Shown: positions 1 to 10,528 of the stretch, piece after piece
Layout: each line of letters begins with the position of its first letter
How positions within the stretch are numbered: position 1 is the stretch's first letter
Translations under genes and position numbers: made by a program
Source of the DNA: Trachelipus rathkii
Lineage: Eukaryota > Arthropoda > Malacostraca > Isopoda > Trachelipodidae
Assembly (NCBI GenBank): GCA_015478945.1
Contig: JABUQX010095446.1
Span: 10,001-31,412, forward strand
Direction: 5' to 3'
DNA: 21,412 nt
Notes under the pieces: generated by a model
Seen by the model: the letters and a program-made list of their open reading frames with translations, nothing else
Database searches by the model: none
What the model was told of the DNA's origin: nothing

Positions 1-440
1 CCCCTCGCCACTAGAAGCCAAAAATATTTTACGATATCCTGTAATTTGGGAACCTATACTTACACTTGCTTGCCCATGGGATTTGTAAGCTCTCCATTTA
101 TATTTCAAAGAATGATAAACATCCTGCTCTCAGACTTTGAAAATTGTCATGCCTTTATAGATGATATTTTAATCCATACAGAAACGCAAGAAGAACATAA
201 GATTATATTAGAAAAGTTCTTCAGAGATTACAATATTTGTATATCAGTTTAAATCCTGCAAAATGCAAGATCGGCATGGGAGAGATAGACTACCTCGGGT
301 ACATTATAAATGAAAACGGAGTAAGGCCAAACCCCGATAAAGTAAAAGACATAATAAATTGTGATAAGCCAAAAACAATTAGAGAACTGAGAGCATTTCT
401 GGCGAGTTTGGGCAAGCCAACATTCTCGCGAGGATAACAG
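1..440 (+). pseudogene. pol: Ty3/gypsy reverse transcriptase fragment (element 1)
   Basis: This is the palm and start of the thumb of a retrotransposon reverse transcriptase, which copies element RNA into DNA. Seen: one frame reads TCLPMGFVSSPFIFQRM followed by AFIDDILIHTETQEEH, where FIDD at about 154-165 is the catalytic YxDD box; a second frame (237-437) continues with LNPAKCKIGMGEIDYLGY and TIRELRAFLA, the conserved gypsy sequence leading to the connection domain. The two frames overlap at about 228-252, so a small indel broke the gene there. The reading opens before base 1, so the 5' half of the element lies outside the window. The frames begin at non-ATG codons; this is an internal polyprotein piece with no start of its own. 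Homology is lost after about 405. The family is confident; the exact clade is inferred from the downstream integrase. Confidence 0.88.
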
Positions 441-517
441 TGGAAGCACGCCTACAGAAAAGGCCTTCTAGATACCCAAACAAGCTATAAACATGGCCAT
501 AATATATCACCACCACC

Positions 518-600
518 GATCCAATCAAAATTATAATTCACGCCAACAACGCAGTAGCCACAGCAGTGAGCCACAGCAGGAGTTATAAGTTGGCATGTGC
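518..600 (+). pseudogene. RNase H remnant of element 1
   Basis: A short frame reading DPIKIIIHANNAVATAVSH and then YKLA has the spacing of the first conserved strand of gypsy RNase H, where an acidic residue normally follows the hydrophobic strand; here that position reads N. It lies where RNase H belongs, downstream of the reverse transcriptase thumb. The piece is only about 28 codons, with no further RNase H motif recognisable after it, so it may be a decayed remnant or a chance resemblance. Confidence 0.4.
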
Positions 601-2097
601 GAAAGATGCAACCATCGTCCTCTTAGCAGCAGTATCCTGCTAACAGCTACGAACAAAACTATGATTATGCCAACCAAGTTATTAAGTCCTGTTTGACATA
701 ATTATTAGTAGAAATAAGGATAACTCTTAGTGAGACGTGAGATTACAAATTCCACACACATCAGGTGAGTTAATATCATAAATACAGTCGGTTTAAATGA
801 TTCCCAATACCAAAATGTAAGGGAGATTCTGTCATTGAACCTTTTTAAGTACTATAGGTAAATAGAAGTTTAAATCAACAGTACAATTAATCCTTAGTGT
901 CTACTTTTGAAAAAACATATATGCAAATGAAAATGCAGATGCGAAACACGACATAACTATGCAACTGAAAGCGGGAGGAGCTACTATACAAAATTCTCTG
1001 CTCCCCTCCTCGGCAATCAGACAAGCGACCTCTGAGACTGAAGAAGGAAAACCTGCCATGGTTCCCCACAGGGTGTGATAGCCAATCCCAGGCAGAAAAG
1101 ATTCTGAATTTGGAGAACAGTTTGAATGAATCAACAGAATAAGTACTACTACCACAATGCAATACTAGTAGTCAAGCAAACTGAAAATTCCATTCATAAA
1201 TGCCTTACACATGACGTCATAATGCGGAATTTTTTTGAACTAATTTTAGGTTACAAAAGCTTTATTTAAGGACCTATAGATTTGCAAGCTCCTTGCGGGT
1301 GTTTTTTTTTTTTTTTTTCGAATTCTTTTGTTAATTTTGATATAAAATATAATAATTGTGCAATAATTTTGTTTGCCTGAGAAAAAGTTAATTAATTTTT
1401 AATTAATAATTTATAGCTATTTAATATTTTTTCTGCAGTTTTAAAAAGCTTCACAGAATTGGGTCAGATGAGGGCAGCAGCTTGTCCCTAATGCAATGGC
1501 CTGAAAATATATTAAATATCAATCCAATTCAACTTATTTTGTTTTAAATGATGTGTAAAAAACTGTCGATTTTTAATGGTTTATGAGCAACTATATAATG
1601 TTTTTTTTTGAATTTTATTTAAAGTTTCAAAAAAATATCGGAAATTTTGGGTGACGTGATATTTTTCTCAACTAGCCTAGACGTTTTGATTGTCCATATA
1701 AAAAAAACGGGACCCATTAAGGCCTCATTGGAGCAGGAATTTGTAAGGTAATTTTGTATTGGGGTAAGGTATTAACATTTAATATGTTGCCTGTTGTTAC
1801 AACATAAATTTTATTAAATTCCCTGCCAAGCCACGATTTTAAAGTCAACAATTAAGGACAATAATTTTGAGTTACAATCTAAAAAACATTTTACCTGAGA
1901 ATTTATCAAAACAACTCTCTAAATTTTGTAAAAAATCTGAATTAATTACCTTTTTTTTTGGCTTCATTTAAATCATAAGAGGATTAGTCTATATAAATTG
2001 CCTATCAATTTTTTTTATTTTTTTTAAAGCAGTATAATAACAGGGTTTAAAAAATGAAGATTTAAGACATTTTAAAACTTTTTTCAGGCTCATTTAC

Positions 2098-2098
<1 letters not shown>
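601..2098. other. Gene-free AT-rich interval, content unrecognised
   Basis: I see no gene here. Positions 950-1160 are closer to balanced base composition and permit short minus-strand readings, but these show no domain, splice signal or family resemblance. Positions 1300-2098 are strongly AT-rich with homopolymer T runs, including 17 T at 1302-1318. By position this stretch should lie between RNase H and integrase of element 1, so most of it is probably inserted or unrelated sequence. Confidence 0.5.

Positions 2099-2145
<47 letters not shown>
2099..2145. repeat. Poly-T run, 47 bp
   Basis: An uninterrupted run of T. It could be the reversed poly-A tail of a minus-strand retroposon; however, the sequence immediately to its left has no recognisable LINE or SINE body and no target duplication is evident, so I call it only a homopolymer. 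Confidence 0.9.
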
Positions 2146-2148
<3 letters not shown>

Positions 2149-2405
2149 ATTTCGTTTTTTTTTGGCTCCAGATCATTTCAAAATTTCATATAAGTTTTCA
2201 TAAAATCGGCTGGCTTTCGAATAATAATTGATATTTTCGTCCATAAACTCAAATGTTACAAAAAAAATATGTAATTGGGGAGGTCCATAAATTTTATATT
2301 GTATCTTTTTTAAAGCAACGTTTGTCTGCGAATGAAAATAAAATACATTATTTTTAACGATATAGTAAAAAATAATATAAAATAACCCATTTCTATAACG
2401 GCAGT

Positions 2406-2582
2406 ATAGTATATATATTATATATATAATATATATATATATATTCATATATTAGTATATATATATATATAATATATAATATATATATATATATATTATA
2501 TATAATTATTATATATATATTTATATATATATATAATATATATCAAAAATAGTATAATATATATCTATATATATTATATATC

Positions 2583-2615
<33 letters not shown>

Positions 2616-2705
2616 ATATATATATATGATATATATATATATATATATATATTATAATATAAATATATATATATATATATAATATATATTTATATGATAT
2701 TAAAT
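2406..2705. repeat. Degenerate (TA)n tract
   Basis: About 300 bp of alternating TA with frequent single-base slips. Just to its left (2146-2405) is AT-rich sequence in which I recognise no gene. Confidence 0.95.
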
Positions 2706-3304
2706 TATATAACTAATAATAATCATTTATGTTTCCAGATGTACGTTTTCTTTCGCACCAGAATGTTCGTGTCGTTCGTTTGGTTTCTTCTATCTATACG
2801 TTACTACAAGTAGGCGGTTTTTGACATTTGCGTTAACTTAGTTATTAGACTGTGGTACTAACCACCCGTATACCTAAAACACAGTGCAGAATGTGAGAGG
2901 AATTTTACGATATCAAGCGCATGTGCTGGAGCCATAAATCGTGCAGAAAGAACTGAATTTGCATCTGCTTAAAACGTGGCAGACGAACCCGTCTTTCATC
3001 AAGATAGTCACATTCCGAAGTTGAGAAATTAAAATGATGCAGAAATAGTAATAATTCCGTTATGAGAGCGCTTTACAATAGAAGCAGAAATTTTGTTGTT
3101 AGATGAAAGTGGAATAGACAACCTCATCGGTCAGCGGGCTGTTGGCATAAAATAGATGCAAAATTTGATTGAATTTACAAAGAACTGTTAATTTAATTAC
3201 TAACTGCGGCAAAGCTCATAAAGAAATCATTTTTATTCAAAGAAATTTTAAATTATAAAGGATCTTAGCTGATAAACAACAAATGAAGGATTGTATACAA
3301 ACAT
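2706..3304. other. Gene-free interval upstream of integrase
   Basis: Complex, moderately AT-rich sequence with no long open frame. By position its 3' part should encode the tether between RNase H and integrase of element 1, but I could not find a clear reading through the stop codons. An in-frame TAA at 3305-3307 lies directly before the integrase frame. Confidence 0.4.
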
Positions 3305-3313
3305 TAATCACAG

Positions 3314-4455
3314 ATGAAACAAAAATTCTGGTATGATAAGAACGAAATAGAATTATATGTTGATATATCTTTAAATTATGCGAGAATCATTCTTCCCGAC
3401 CAGCGAGTGGACGATATTATTCGTATAACGCACCTGCAAAGTCATTTAGGAATTAACCGCTGTTTAACAGCAGTGAAGGCCGAATTTGTTTTTCAAAGTA
3501 TGCCCAAGAGGGTGAAAAATATTGAGAGGAGCTGCCCACAATGTCAAATCAGCAAAGTGGGTAGAAAAATAAACCCCATTTTTGGCAAATACAAGGAGGT
3601 CAGTTGCAAGTTTCAAACGATGAATGCCGACATAGTCAAGATGAGTCCATGCAATGGCTATAAGTACTTGCTGATTCTCATCGATAGGTACTCTCACTAT
3701 GTTTGGGCCTTCCCCATCAAAGATATAGCAAAAGAAACCATAGTAAAAGTGTTAGTCCACGAAATATTTCCCTCCACGGGGGTGCCCGATAATTTAGTGA
3801 CAGATAAGGGTGCCAACTGGATGCCACACCTATTTGAGAGTGCGTGCCGTCTAATTGGCACCTCTCATTTCACCACAGCAAGCTGCTCACCTTTTGCAAA
3901 TGGGAAGGTAGAGGCTTTCCACAAGACCCTGTTAAGTTGTTAAGTTGTATAAGGGCCATGCTGGTGGAGCATGAAATGAAAAATCAGCAATGGTTAGACG
4001 TCCTGCCCTTCGCGCTCTTTGCTATTAGACAAGCTCCCATCTCAGAAAGCGGTATAAGTCCCAGTCAGACATTATTTGGGCAGAATGTAAATATACCTGG
4101 TGGTTTATTAAATGCAGAAGTGCCAGATAAGCCCATGTCATATGATAATTACATTGAAAAACTCACAGGATTGATAGCTAAACCGCTCTCAGAAAGAACA
4201 AATCTACGGAACAGAAACATCTTTCTCCCTAAGAATATAAAAGAAGCGAAATATATGTTAGTTAAAAATCAACAGTATAATACAGGTAAACTTCAACCAA
4301 AGTATCACGGGCCCTACCGTGTTGTAAAAATAACAAACAATAATGATCATTTGATAAAAGGAGATAAAGTTGTGGTAGAAAACCTCAGAAATGTGAAAAT
4401 ATATTATAATTTAGTTAAATCTCCTCCTAATGAAAGATCTGAAAAGGAGAAATGA
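3314..4455 (+). pseudogene. pol: CsRn1-like Ty3/gypsy integrase with one frameshift (element 1)
   Basis: This is the integrase that would insert element cDNA into the host genome. Seen: the first frame (3314-3943, 209 codons) has an intact zinc-binding module, H40, H44, C74 and C77, followed by ISKVGRKINP, which resembles the tether after the zinc module in CsRn1-clade integrases. The catalytic core keeps all three acids, D106 (MNADIV), D164 (VTDKGANW) and E200 (NGKVEAFHK), with 35 residues between the last two. An 8-bp tandem duplication at 3931-3946 creates a stop at 3941 and shifts the frame. The second frame runs to 4455 and contains LPFALFAIRQAPISESGIS, IFLPKNIKEA and the C-terminal module YHGPYRVV near 4306-4329. 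Only this one lesion is visible, so this copy is younger or better preserved than the second element. The ATG at 3314 is not a native start, because integrase is released from a polyprotein. Confidence 0.92.
3931..3946 (+). repeat. 8-bp tandem duplication inside integrase
   Basis: GTTAAGTT occurs twice in direct succession. The second copy supplies the in-frame TAA and shifts the reading frame so that integrase homology continues in another phase immediately afterwards. Replication slippage is the simplest origin; an assembly artefact is possible. Confidence 0.9.
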
Positions 4456-5310
4456 AAAAAAAGAGAAAGTGTGATGAGAAATTTATGATGGATGTCCCTT
4501 GAAGAAAGAGTTAAAGACGTTCATATGGTAATTAATACGAGAACAAATTACAAATTTGTTAAAGGTGTATTACTGAATCATATATATTGTAGTTCTTTAC
4601 CCTTCCTCGAGTAGTAATTTCATCTATTCTTCCTTCCTCTTTCCTTTGAATTTATTGTAAAAATTAGAAGGCGAGTATGGAAGATATGGAGGAAGCGATA
4701 ATCAGTTGCTTCACAACTGCTTATAGGCCCTCCATCTCTTCTATCTCCAAGGTCACCAATTCTGGACAGGTATTAAAGCTTATTAGGGACGATCATGTAA
4801 GGCATTAGCATGTGTGTCATAGTGTGTGTACACCTATGTACGAGGCTGACTTACAGGTCTCAAGTGTAAACCTATAACAGTCATTGGTGAACCGATTTGA
4901 AATAAACTTTGCAACTAAGAGAGATGCCTTCAGCATAAAAGAAACAGTTAAAACACCCATACTCCCTCCCTCAGGTGGGTGTGCCAAAGCTTTGAATGTT
5001 ATTGGATTGAATCAGAAAGGAGAAAAAGCCAAACTCAAGACTGTTTAGCTGACTTCCCACATGAGAGGTCGTAATATAATATCGTCAAGGCTTTTATATT
5101 GAACATTGCTATAATTTGCGGTAATTATTTATTAAATTTTATGCTTTTATATTGCACATTTAACGGCACTAAATCATTGAAAATTGATGAATTTCATATT
5201 GCATATAGAATCTTCTGAAATGAAAGCTCCAAAGAAAGCTCCAGAAAGCTCCTTTGTCATTTATTAAGATTTATTATTTTATTAAATAAAGGTCTTGAGT
5301 ATTTCGGTCT
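4456..5310. other. Non-coding flank of element 1, possible 3' LTR
   Basis: The 3' LTR of element 1 would be expected here. A candidate left end is TGTAAGGCATTAG at 4796, with AATAAA at 4902 as a possible poly-A signal. Without the 5' LTR, which lies outside the window, this cannot be confirmed. The sequence shows no resemblance to the LTRs at 10339 and 17328, consistent with a different subfamily. The interval also contains the hairpin at 4677-4744. Confidence 0.25.
4677..4744. other. Long imperfect hairpin, pre-miRNA-like in size
   Basis: Two stacked complementary stems are visible. The outer stem pairs 4680-4692 (GAAGATATGGAGG) with 4729-4741 (CCTCCATCTCTTC) with one mismatch, and can extend outward to 4677/4744 through a G-T wobble. 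The inner stem pairs 4698-4708 (ATAATCAGTTG) with 4714-4724 (CAACTGCTTAT) with one mismatch. A 5/4-nt internal loop separates the stems and a 5-nt loop caps them. The 68-nt size is in the range of metazoan microRNA precursors, but I recognise no known microRNA, and the hairpin may instead belong to the retroelement or to an unrecognised MITE. Confidence 0.75.
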
Positions 5311-5317
5311 ATATGTA

Positions 5318-6175
5318 TATAATATCATAAGTATATATATACTTATATACTATATAGTATAATAATATATATATATTATAGTATATATATATATATTATA
5401 CATATATATATATTATATAGTATGTATATATATAATAATATATTTTAATATATCAGTATATATTATTAGTATAATATATCATATATTAGATAATATATGA
5501 TAAGCTATATATACCCTACCCTATCATAATATAAATTATTATATGTATACTATATACTATATTAATAAGGATTTATATAATATAAGCATAATTATAATAT
5601 AAGTATATAAGTAGTACTATATATACTAATAATATAATATAATATATTAATATGATTACTAATATATTAGTATAATAATACATAAATAGTACGTATATCT
5701 GATACTAATTAGTATATATATATATTATTATATATAGAAATATATAGTATATAAGTATATAATATATCGATATAATATAATATAAGTAATTATAGCGATA
5801 AATAAATAATGTATATATAATTGTTTTAATATAGTAAGTACTATATATATACATATAGTATACTATGTATATTATATCTATATACTGTATATACATTATG
5901 ATATATATATATAATATATTGTATATCTATGATATATATAAATAAAATTAACTTATTATTTAAAATTTTATAACTAATATTTAAATATGAAATAGAATTA
6001 GTCTATAAAATATAATATATAATACTATAAATAATATATAGTATAATATATATATATAATAGTACTATTGTATATACTATAATATAATATATAAAATAAT
6101 CTATATATAAATTAGCATAATATAAATATGAACTATATTATTATATAATATAGTAATAATATATATTAGTGTATA
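5318..6175. repeat. Degenerate (TA)n region
   Basis: About 860 bp dominated by TA, TAA and TAG permutations with many slips and only short interruptions. No coding capacity beyond low-complexity Y/I-rich frames. Confidence 0.92.
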
Positions 6176-6345
6176 TGCGCCCAGACTGTGGAGTAGTCGT
6201 GTAGGGTGATTAATGAGATACATGAGAGGCTATCGATGAGAATGACCTATACACCGTCGGATAGCATATACGGTACGGCAGCTGAGCCGACGACTAGGGA
6301 GCAAGAGACATACTTACTACTTAGAAAGGGTAAGATCTAATAGAG
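6176..6345. other. Complex-sequence island inside (TA)n
   Basis: About 170 bp of balanced composition beginning GCGCCCAGACTGTGG, bounded on both sides by TA repeats. No gene or known repeat recognised. A further (TA)n segment follows at about 6350-6520. Confidence 0.5.
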
Positions 6346-6520
6346 AATATTATAGCCTAGATAATATAATGATATTATGACTAATATACTATATATATAT
6401 ATAGTAAGTGATAGTAGCTATATATATATATATAACATGGTATATATAGGTAATACTATAGACATATTGTAAAATTATATATTTATATACTATATATTCT
6501 CATATGGCTGTATATAATAT
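6346..6520. repeat. Short (TA)n segment
   Basis: TA-dominated with interruptions; separates two islands of complex sequence. Confidence 0.8.
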
Positions 6521-7035
6521 CGCTGCTGTCAACGCGGGGTTTTAGGTTCTGGCCTCGCGGTTTATACCTGGGCGACCTCGCGTTAACTTAAAACCGCCTG
6601 AAAAATCGATTAATTTTGTAAAAATTGTTACCGGAGCTTGAAGTGACATAGAGTGCAATATTATTTATCTGTATTAAAAATTGAATAAATTTGCAGATAT
6701 AATGTAATTTACAGTACAGTATATAAAGTATTTAATTGACAGGTTATAGTATGATATTATTTACATTAAAATCATATCACTTTAACTATAGTACATATTG
6801 CCAAAAAAACAATTTACAATTGAAAAAAAATATAATTGTTAATTTTAGTTTTGCAATTTTAATTTTATTTTTTTTATTATTTTAGCATTTGAACTATTTT
6901 CTAGAAGATTTCAATTTTTATTTTTTAAGTTTGTGTATTATTATTTCGTTTTCATCTCTTTTTTACCAACCGCGGTATAGTCAAGGATCCGTCGTTTCTA
7001 TAAGGTACCGGAGCGTTGTACGAGGGATCGAGGGT
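6521..7035. other. Island with CCTCGCG repeats and small inverted repeat
   Basis: Unrecognised sequence. A CCTCGCG-type heptamer occurs twice within about 25 bp near 6553-6583, and GCGGGGTTTTA (6534-6544) faces TTAAAACCGC (6588-6597), which can pair apart from a 2-nt bulge. The rest, from 6620 to 6960, is AT-rich without a gene; a second GC-richer patch lies at 6967-7035. Confidence 0.5.
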
Positions 7036-7266
7036 ATATGCGTATTATATTATTATATAGTATCACATATAGATATATAGTAATATATATATTATATAAG
7101 TTATGATATATATCATATATATATAGTTCTGTAAATATTATATATATATATCTATAACTGTCAATAATATTATATATGTATATATATATGTATATTATTA
7201 ATATAAATATTATTATATATATATATATAAGTATAGACGAGTAGAAATATAGTAAATATAGTATAT

Positions 7267-7305
<39 letters not shown>

Positions 7306-8490
7306 ATTAAATTATATATATATACTATATAATATAATATATATATAGGTATATATATAGACTTCAATAAATATAGTATATATTAATATATATATTCACA
7401 TATATTTGAACTATATCTTAATTAACTATAAGATTACCCCATATATATATATATATATATATAATATAGTAATAATATATATACGAATATATAATAGATA
7501 TATAATATATAATATATATGATATAATATATATATATATATAGTATATTATACTATATATATATATATATATTATATAATATAGATAATTATATATAGTT
7601 AATTATATTAATATTATAAATTATATTATATATGATATACTGTTAAATATATATATAATTGTTAGTATATATACTATAATAATATATATATATATTATTA
7701 TATATTATAGTGATATATTTTATATAATATATGTATAATAAAGATATAAAAACAAATCTATACTGGTAAATAAATATATATATAGTATATATATAAACGG
7801 ATATATAATAATTATCTAATATAATAATATAGTAATAATATAAGCTATATTATCAGTATGATATTATATTATATTCTGGTATGAAATAGTACTATAATAT
7901 ATATCATAATAGTGAGTATATATTATATATCTATATATAATATTATAATAATATATATATAGTATATATATAGTATATATACGTATATATTAAGAGTATA
8001 TATAGTGTAAATATATAATATATGAATACTCTTATATATACTGTATTATATATATAGTAAATATGATAAATAATATATATAGTTATATAATATATGATAT
8101 AAGTAAATATATATATATCGTATTATATATATATATATATAGATAACTGCGGTAAATAATGTTATATATATTATATATATAATATTAATAATATATGTAA
8201 ATATATATAGTATAAGATATATATATATATATATATAATATAATATATATATATAGTATGTATTAGGTATAGTATAGTAGAATTATACGATATATAATTA
8301 TATATATATATATAATATATATCATATAATATAATATATATATAATATAAATAGATAATATATATGTATATATATAAATATAGTATAATATATAGTATAT
8401 ATTATATATATATATATACTATATATATATATATATATAAACGTAAATATATATATTATATATAATATATATATATACTATATATATATG
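7036..8490. repeat. 1.45-kb degenerate (TA)n region
   Basis: The longest simple repeat in the window: almost pure A and T in irregular TA/TAT/TAA order, with scattered G and C. The many one-base slips look like either an old microsatellite or unpolished long-read sequence. Any open frame here is a low-complexity artefact. Confidence 0.95.
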
Positions 8491-9003
8491 TATTCAAATA
8501 AATTAGAATTTGAATTTTCAGATAAAACTAGTTATTTGTTATATTATACAGTAGGTTTCACCTCACAAACCAAGTTTTCAGTCTCGATTAATTTGAATTG
8601 TCTCTTTTAAAATATATGAACTTCAAAATATCTTTTTATTTGAACTTCAAAACTGTGCGATGCAACTTGTTTAATTGATGCTGATGGGAAATTTCCTGTA
8701 TAATCAGAATAAATTTGAAACCCCCTTGCTAACGTTTCTTCTCACACAAGTGACATTTTCGGATTTGGTACATTTTCTCTTCATTTCTCTCTATCTTGAT
8801 TTCTCTTGAATTGTTCTTATTCTCTTCTCTAACTTTATCTTTTACTTTTGAATTTTAAATCATCATTTCTTTTACCTTTTTCTAATAGAACAAAGACGAA
8901 GGAATGAGGATTCCTCCGATCCTTATTTAAAATTTTTATTTATTTTAAAACATAATCACGTTAATCATCTTGATAATAGTTAAATTCACCCCACCATTAT
9001 ATC
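8491..9003. other. Gene-free AT-rich interval
   Basis: Complex AT-rich sequence with a pyrimidine-rich stretch at about 8730-8880. No gene, RNA or recognised repeat. Confidence 0.5.
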
Positions 9004-9325
9004 ATAATATATATATATAATATATTAGGTATATATATGTTGATATATAAAATGTATCGGTATATATACTATAATATATAATATATATAGTTAGAAATTA
9101 TATATATATAGTATGGTATTATATATATATAATAAATATATATATATTATATATTATATATATATATATATACGTAATATATATATATATATAAAAATAT
9201 ATATTAATAATAATATAATATATAATATAAACTATTATATATATATCAAGATATTAATAAATCTATATATAATTACGATATGTTTAGTAATAAAGCTTAT
9301 TAGTATATATTATATATATATAATG
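9004..9325. repeat. (TA)n tract
   Basis: About 320 bp of interrupted TA repeats directly preceding the inverted repeat cluster. Confidence 0.9.
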
Positions 9326-9353
9326 CCGAGCCTCTAGAAAGACACAATCCCAG

Positions 9354-9438
9354 TAGTTCAAAATACTACACAGTACCGGGAAAGGAATACATTGTCTGGT
9401 CCTGGAAATTTTACCGGGGAAACTGTAAAAAAAAAAAA

Positions 9439-9477
<39 letters not shown>

Positions 9478-9552
9478 TCTCGAAATACAAAAGCTACAGT
9501 GAAATGAAATACATTTTTGGAGTCCTTGTAAAATTTTCGTTTGGAAAATGTA
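9354..9552 (+). repeat. Two direct copies of a ~75-bp repeat (units A and B)
   Basis: Unit A (9354-9426) and unit B (9474-9552) align along their whole length by eye. Both contain AAATAC followed by ACAGT, then AATACATT, TCCT, an ATTTT core, and GGAAA with TGTAAAAA at the end, each followed by an A-run. They are separated by an A-run of about 45 bases. Opposite-orientation copies occur at 9991-10066 and 10104-10179. No known family recognised. Confidence 0.75.
9427..9473. repeat. Poly-A run with one C
   Basis: About 46 of 47 bases are A. It lies exactly at the junction between repeat units A and B, continuing the A-rich end of unit A. Confidence 0.92.
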
Positions 9553-9990
9553 AAAAAAAAAAATTAAAAAAAATTAACATAAAGATTGGCATTTTTTTTT
9601 TTGGGGCGGGGTGCTGGCATAGTATCTATATATATTATTTGAAAAGGTATTACACGGCAATTTAGGGGCTCGGGACCGACGGAAACACAGGTGGGGAGAC
9701 TTTCATACCGCCGTAGGGAGGGCGGAGGAACCCGCGACACCCAAATACCACAACAGGGGTTCCGAGACCCTCCCCGGAGGGGAATAGTCGCTACCGCTAT
9801 TCAGGAAGGCGCGAGAGACCCGCGACTCTGCCGATCGTGCGGTAATAATCCTTGGGTAAGTTCTTTAGTTAAAAAAAAAAGCAAATTCAAATATGAAAGT
9901 CTATAAAATAACGAGTAACCAATAAAGGTCTCTAAATAGGCTTTTAATAATTACAAATTATTAATAGATAATTTTTTATTTTTTATTTTT
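9553..9990. other. Core between inverted repeat units, with GC-rich patch
   Basis: The flanks are A/T homopolymer-rich, but 9598-9860 is unusually GC-rich for this window, with runs such as GGGGCGGGG and CTCCCCGGAGGGG. A 71-codon frame at 9691-9906 is rich in R, G and P and shows no family resemblance, so I do not call it a gene. The patch could be the unique centre of a mobile element bounded by the repeat units. Confidence 0.45.
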
Positions 9991-10179
9991 TACATTCCAA
10001 GAATATTTACCAAGATTCAAAAAATGTATTCCTTTTCGCGTAGCTCTATTGTAGTTTTGAGATATGAAATTTTTTTTTTTTTATTTTTTTTTTTTTTTTT
10101 TTTTTCTTTGGATTTCACATAAATTGGACCAGCATTCCAGCAATGTTCTTTCCTGTAGCTGCTGTAGTTTTGAGATAAT
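9991..10179 (-). repeat. Two inverted copies of the ~75-bp repeat (units C and D)
   Basis: Read on the minus strand, 9991-10066 gives TATCTCAAAACTACAATAG, then GCTACGCGAAAAGGAATACATT, and ends in GGAATGTAAAAA, matching units A and B. Positions 10104-10179 give TATCTCAAAACTACAGCAG, then GCTACAGGAAAGAACATTGC. C and D are separated by a T-rich run at 10070-10105, mirroring the A-run between A and B. The symmetry (two direct, core, two inverted) is visible directly. Confidence 0.72.
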
Positions 10180-10207
10180 GATTGGTGGCTCTTCAGAGGC
10201 TGACTCT

Positions 10208-10338
10208 ATATAATAGTATAGATATATATATTAATATATTATATATAATAATATATATATAATAATGCTATATTATATAGTGGGTGTGTGGTTGTGTGTG
10301 TGTGGTTGTGTGTGTTGTGTGTGGTGTGTGTTGTGTTG
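10208..10338. repeat. Composite (TA)n then (TG)n microsatellite
   Basis: (TA)n to about 10282 changes to a GT-rich tract (GTGTG with doubled G and T) that runs straight into the TG at the start of the 5' LTR. Doubled bases such as GG and TT within the dinucleotide tract suggest slippage or sequencing indels. Confidence 0.9.
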
Positions 10339-10528
10339 TGTAAGGGGGCATTGCCCCTCTTACTTATATATTACATGTACTTATCCTGTATAATCGATTT
10401 AGAGCTTTAAATTTTCAAAAATCATCATTATTGTGCAAATATTTAATATTATGTAAGTAAAGTCTCCCAAAGAGTTCTTTCTAATCTGTAAAGGCCAATC
10501 ACAGCCATGGGGGCTTGATGATTATGCC

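Noticed and set aside
887..1162. Overlapping minus-strand frames of 91 and 84 codons
   Set aside because: No domain, repeat family or splice context recognised; two frames overlap the same bases and neither shows coding-like conservation that I can judge.
4796..5000. Clear 3' LTR for element 1
   Set aside because: Only a TGTAAGG start and an AATAAA are visible; with the 5' LTR outside the window there is nothing to align it to, so it is noted only as a possibility.
9691..9906. 71-codon R/G/P-rich frame
   Set aside because: Explained by local GC richness inside the inverted repeat cluster; it opens at a non-ATG codon and has no family resemblance.
10283..10338. GT-rich tract considered as telomere-like repeat
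   Set aside because: The arthropod telomere unit TTAGG is absent; the tract is a noisy GT dinucleotide repeat.
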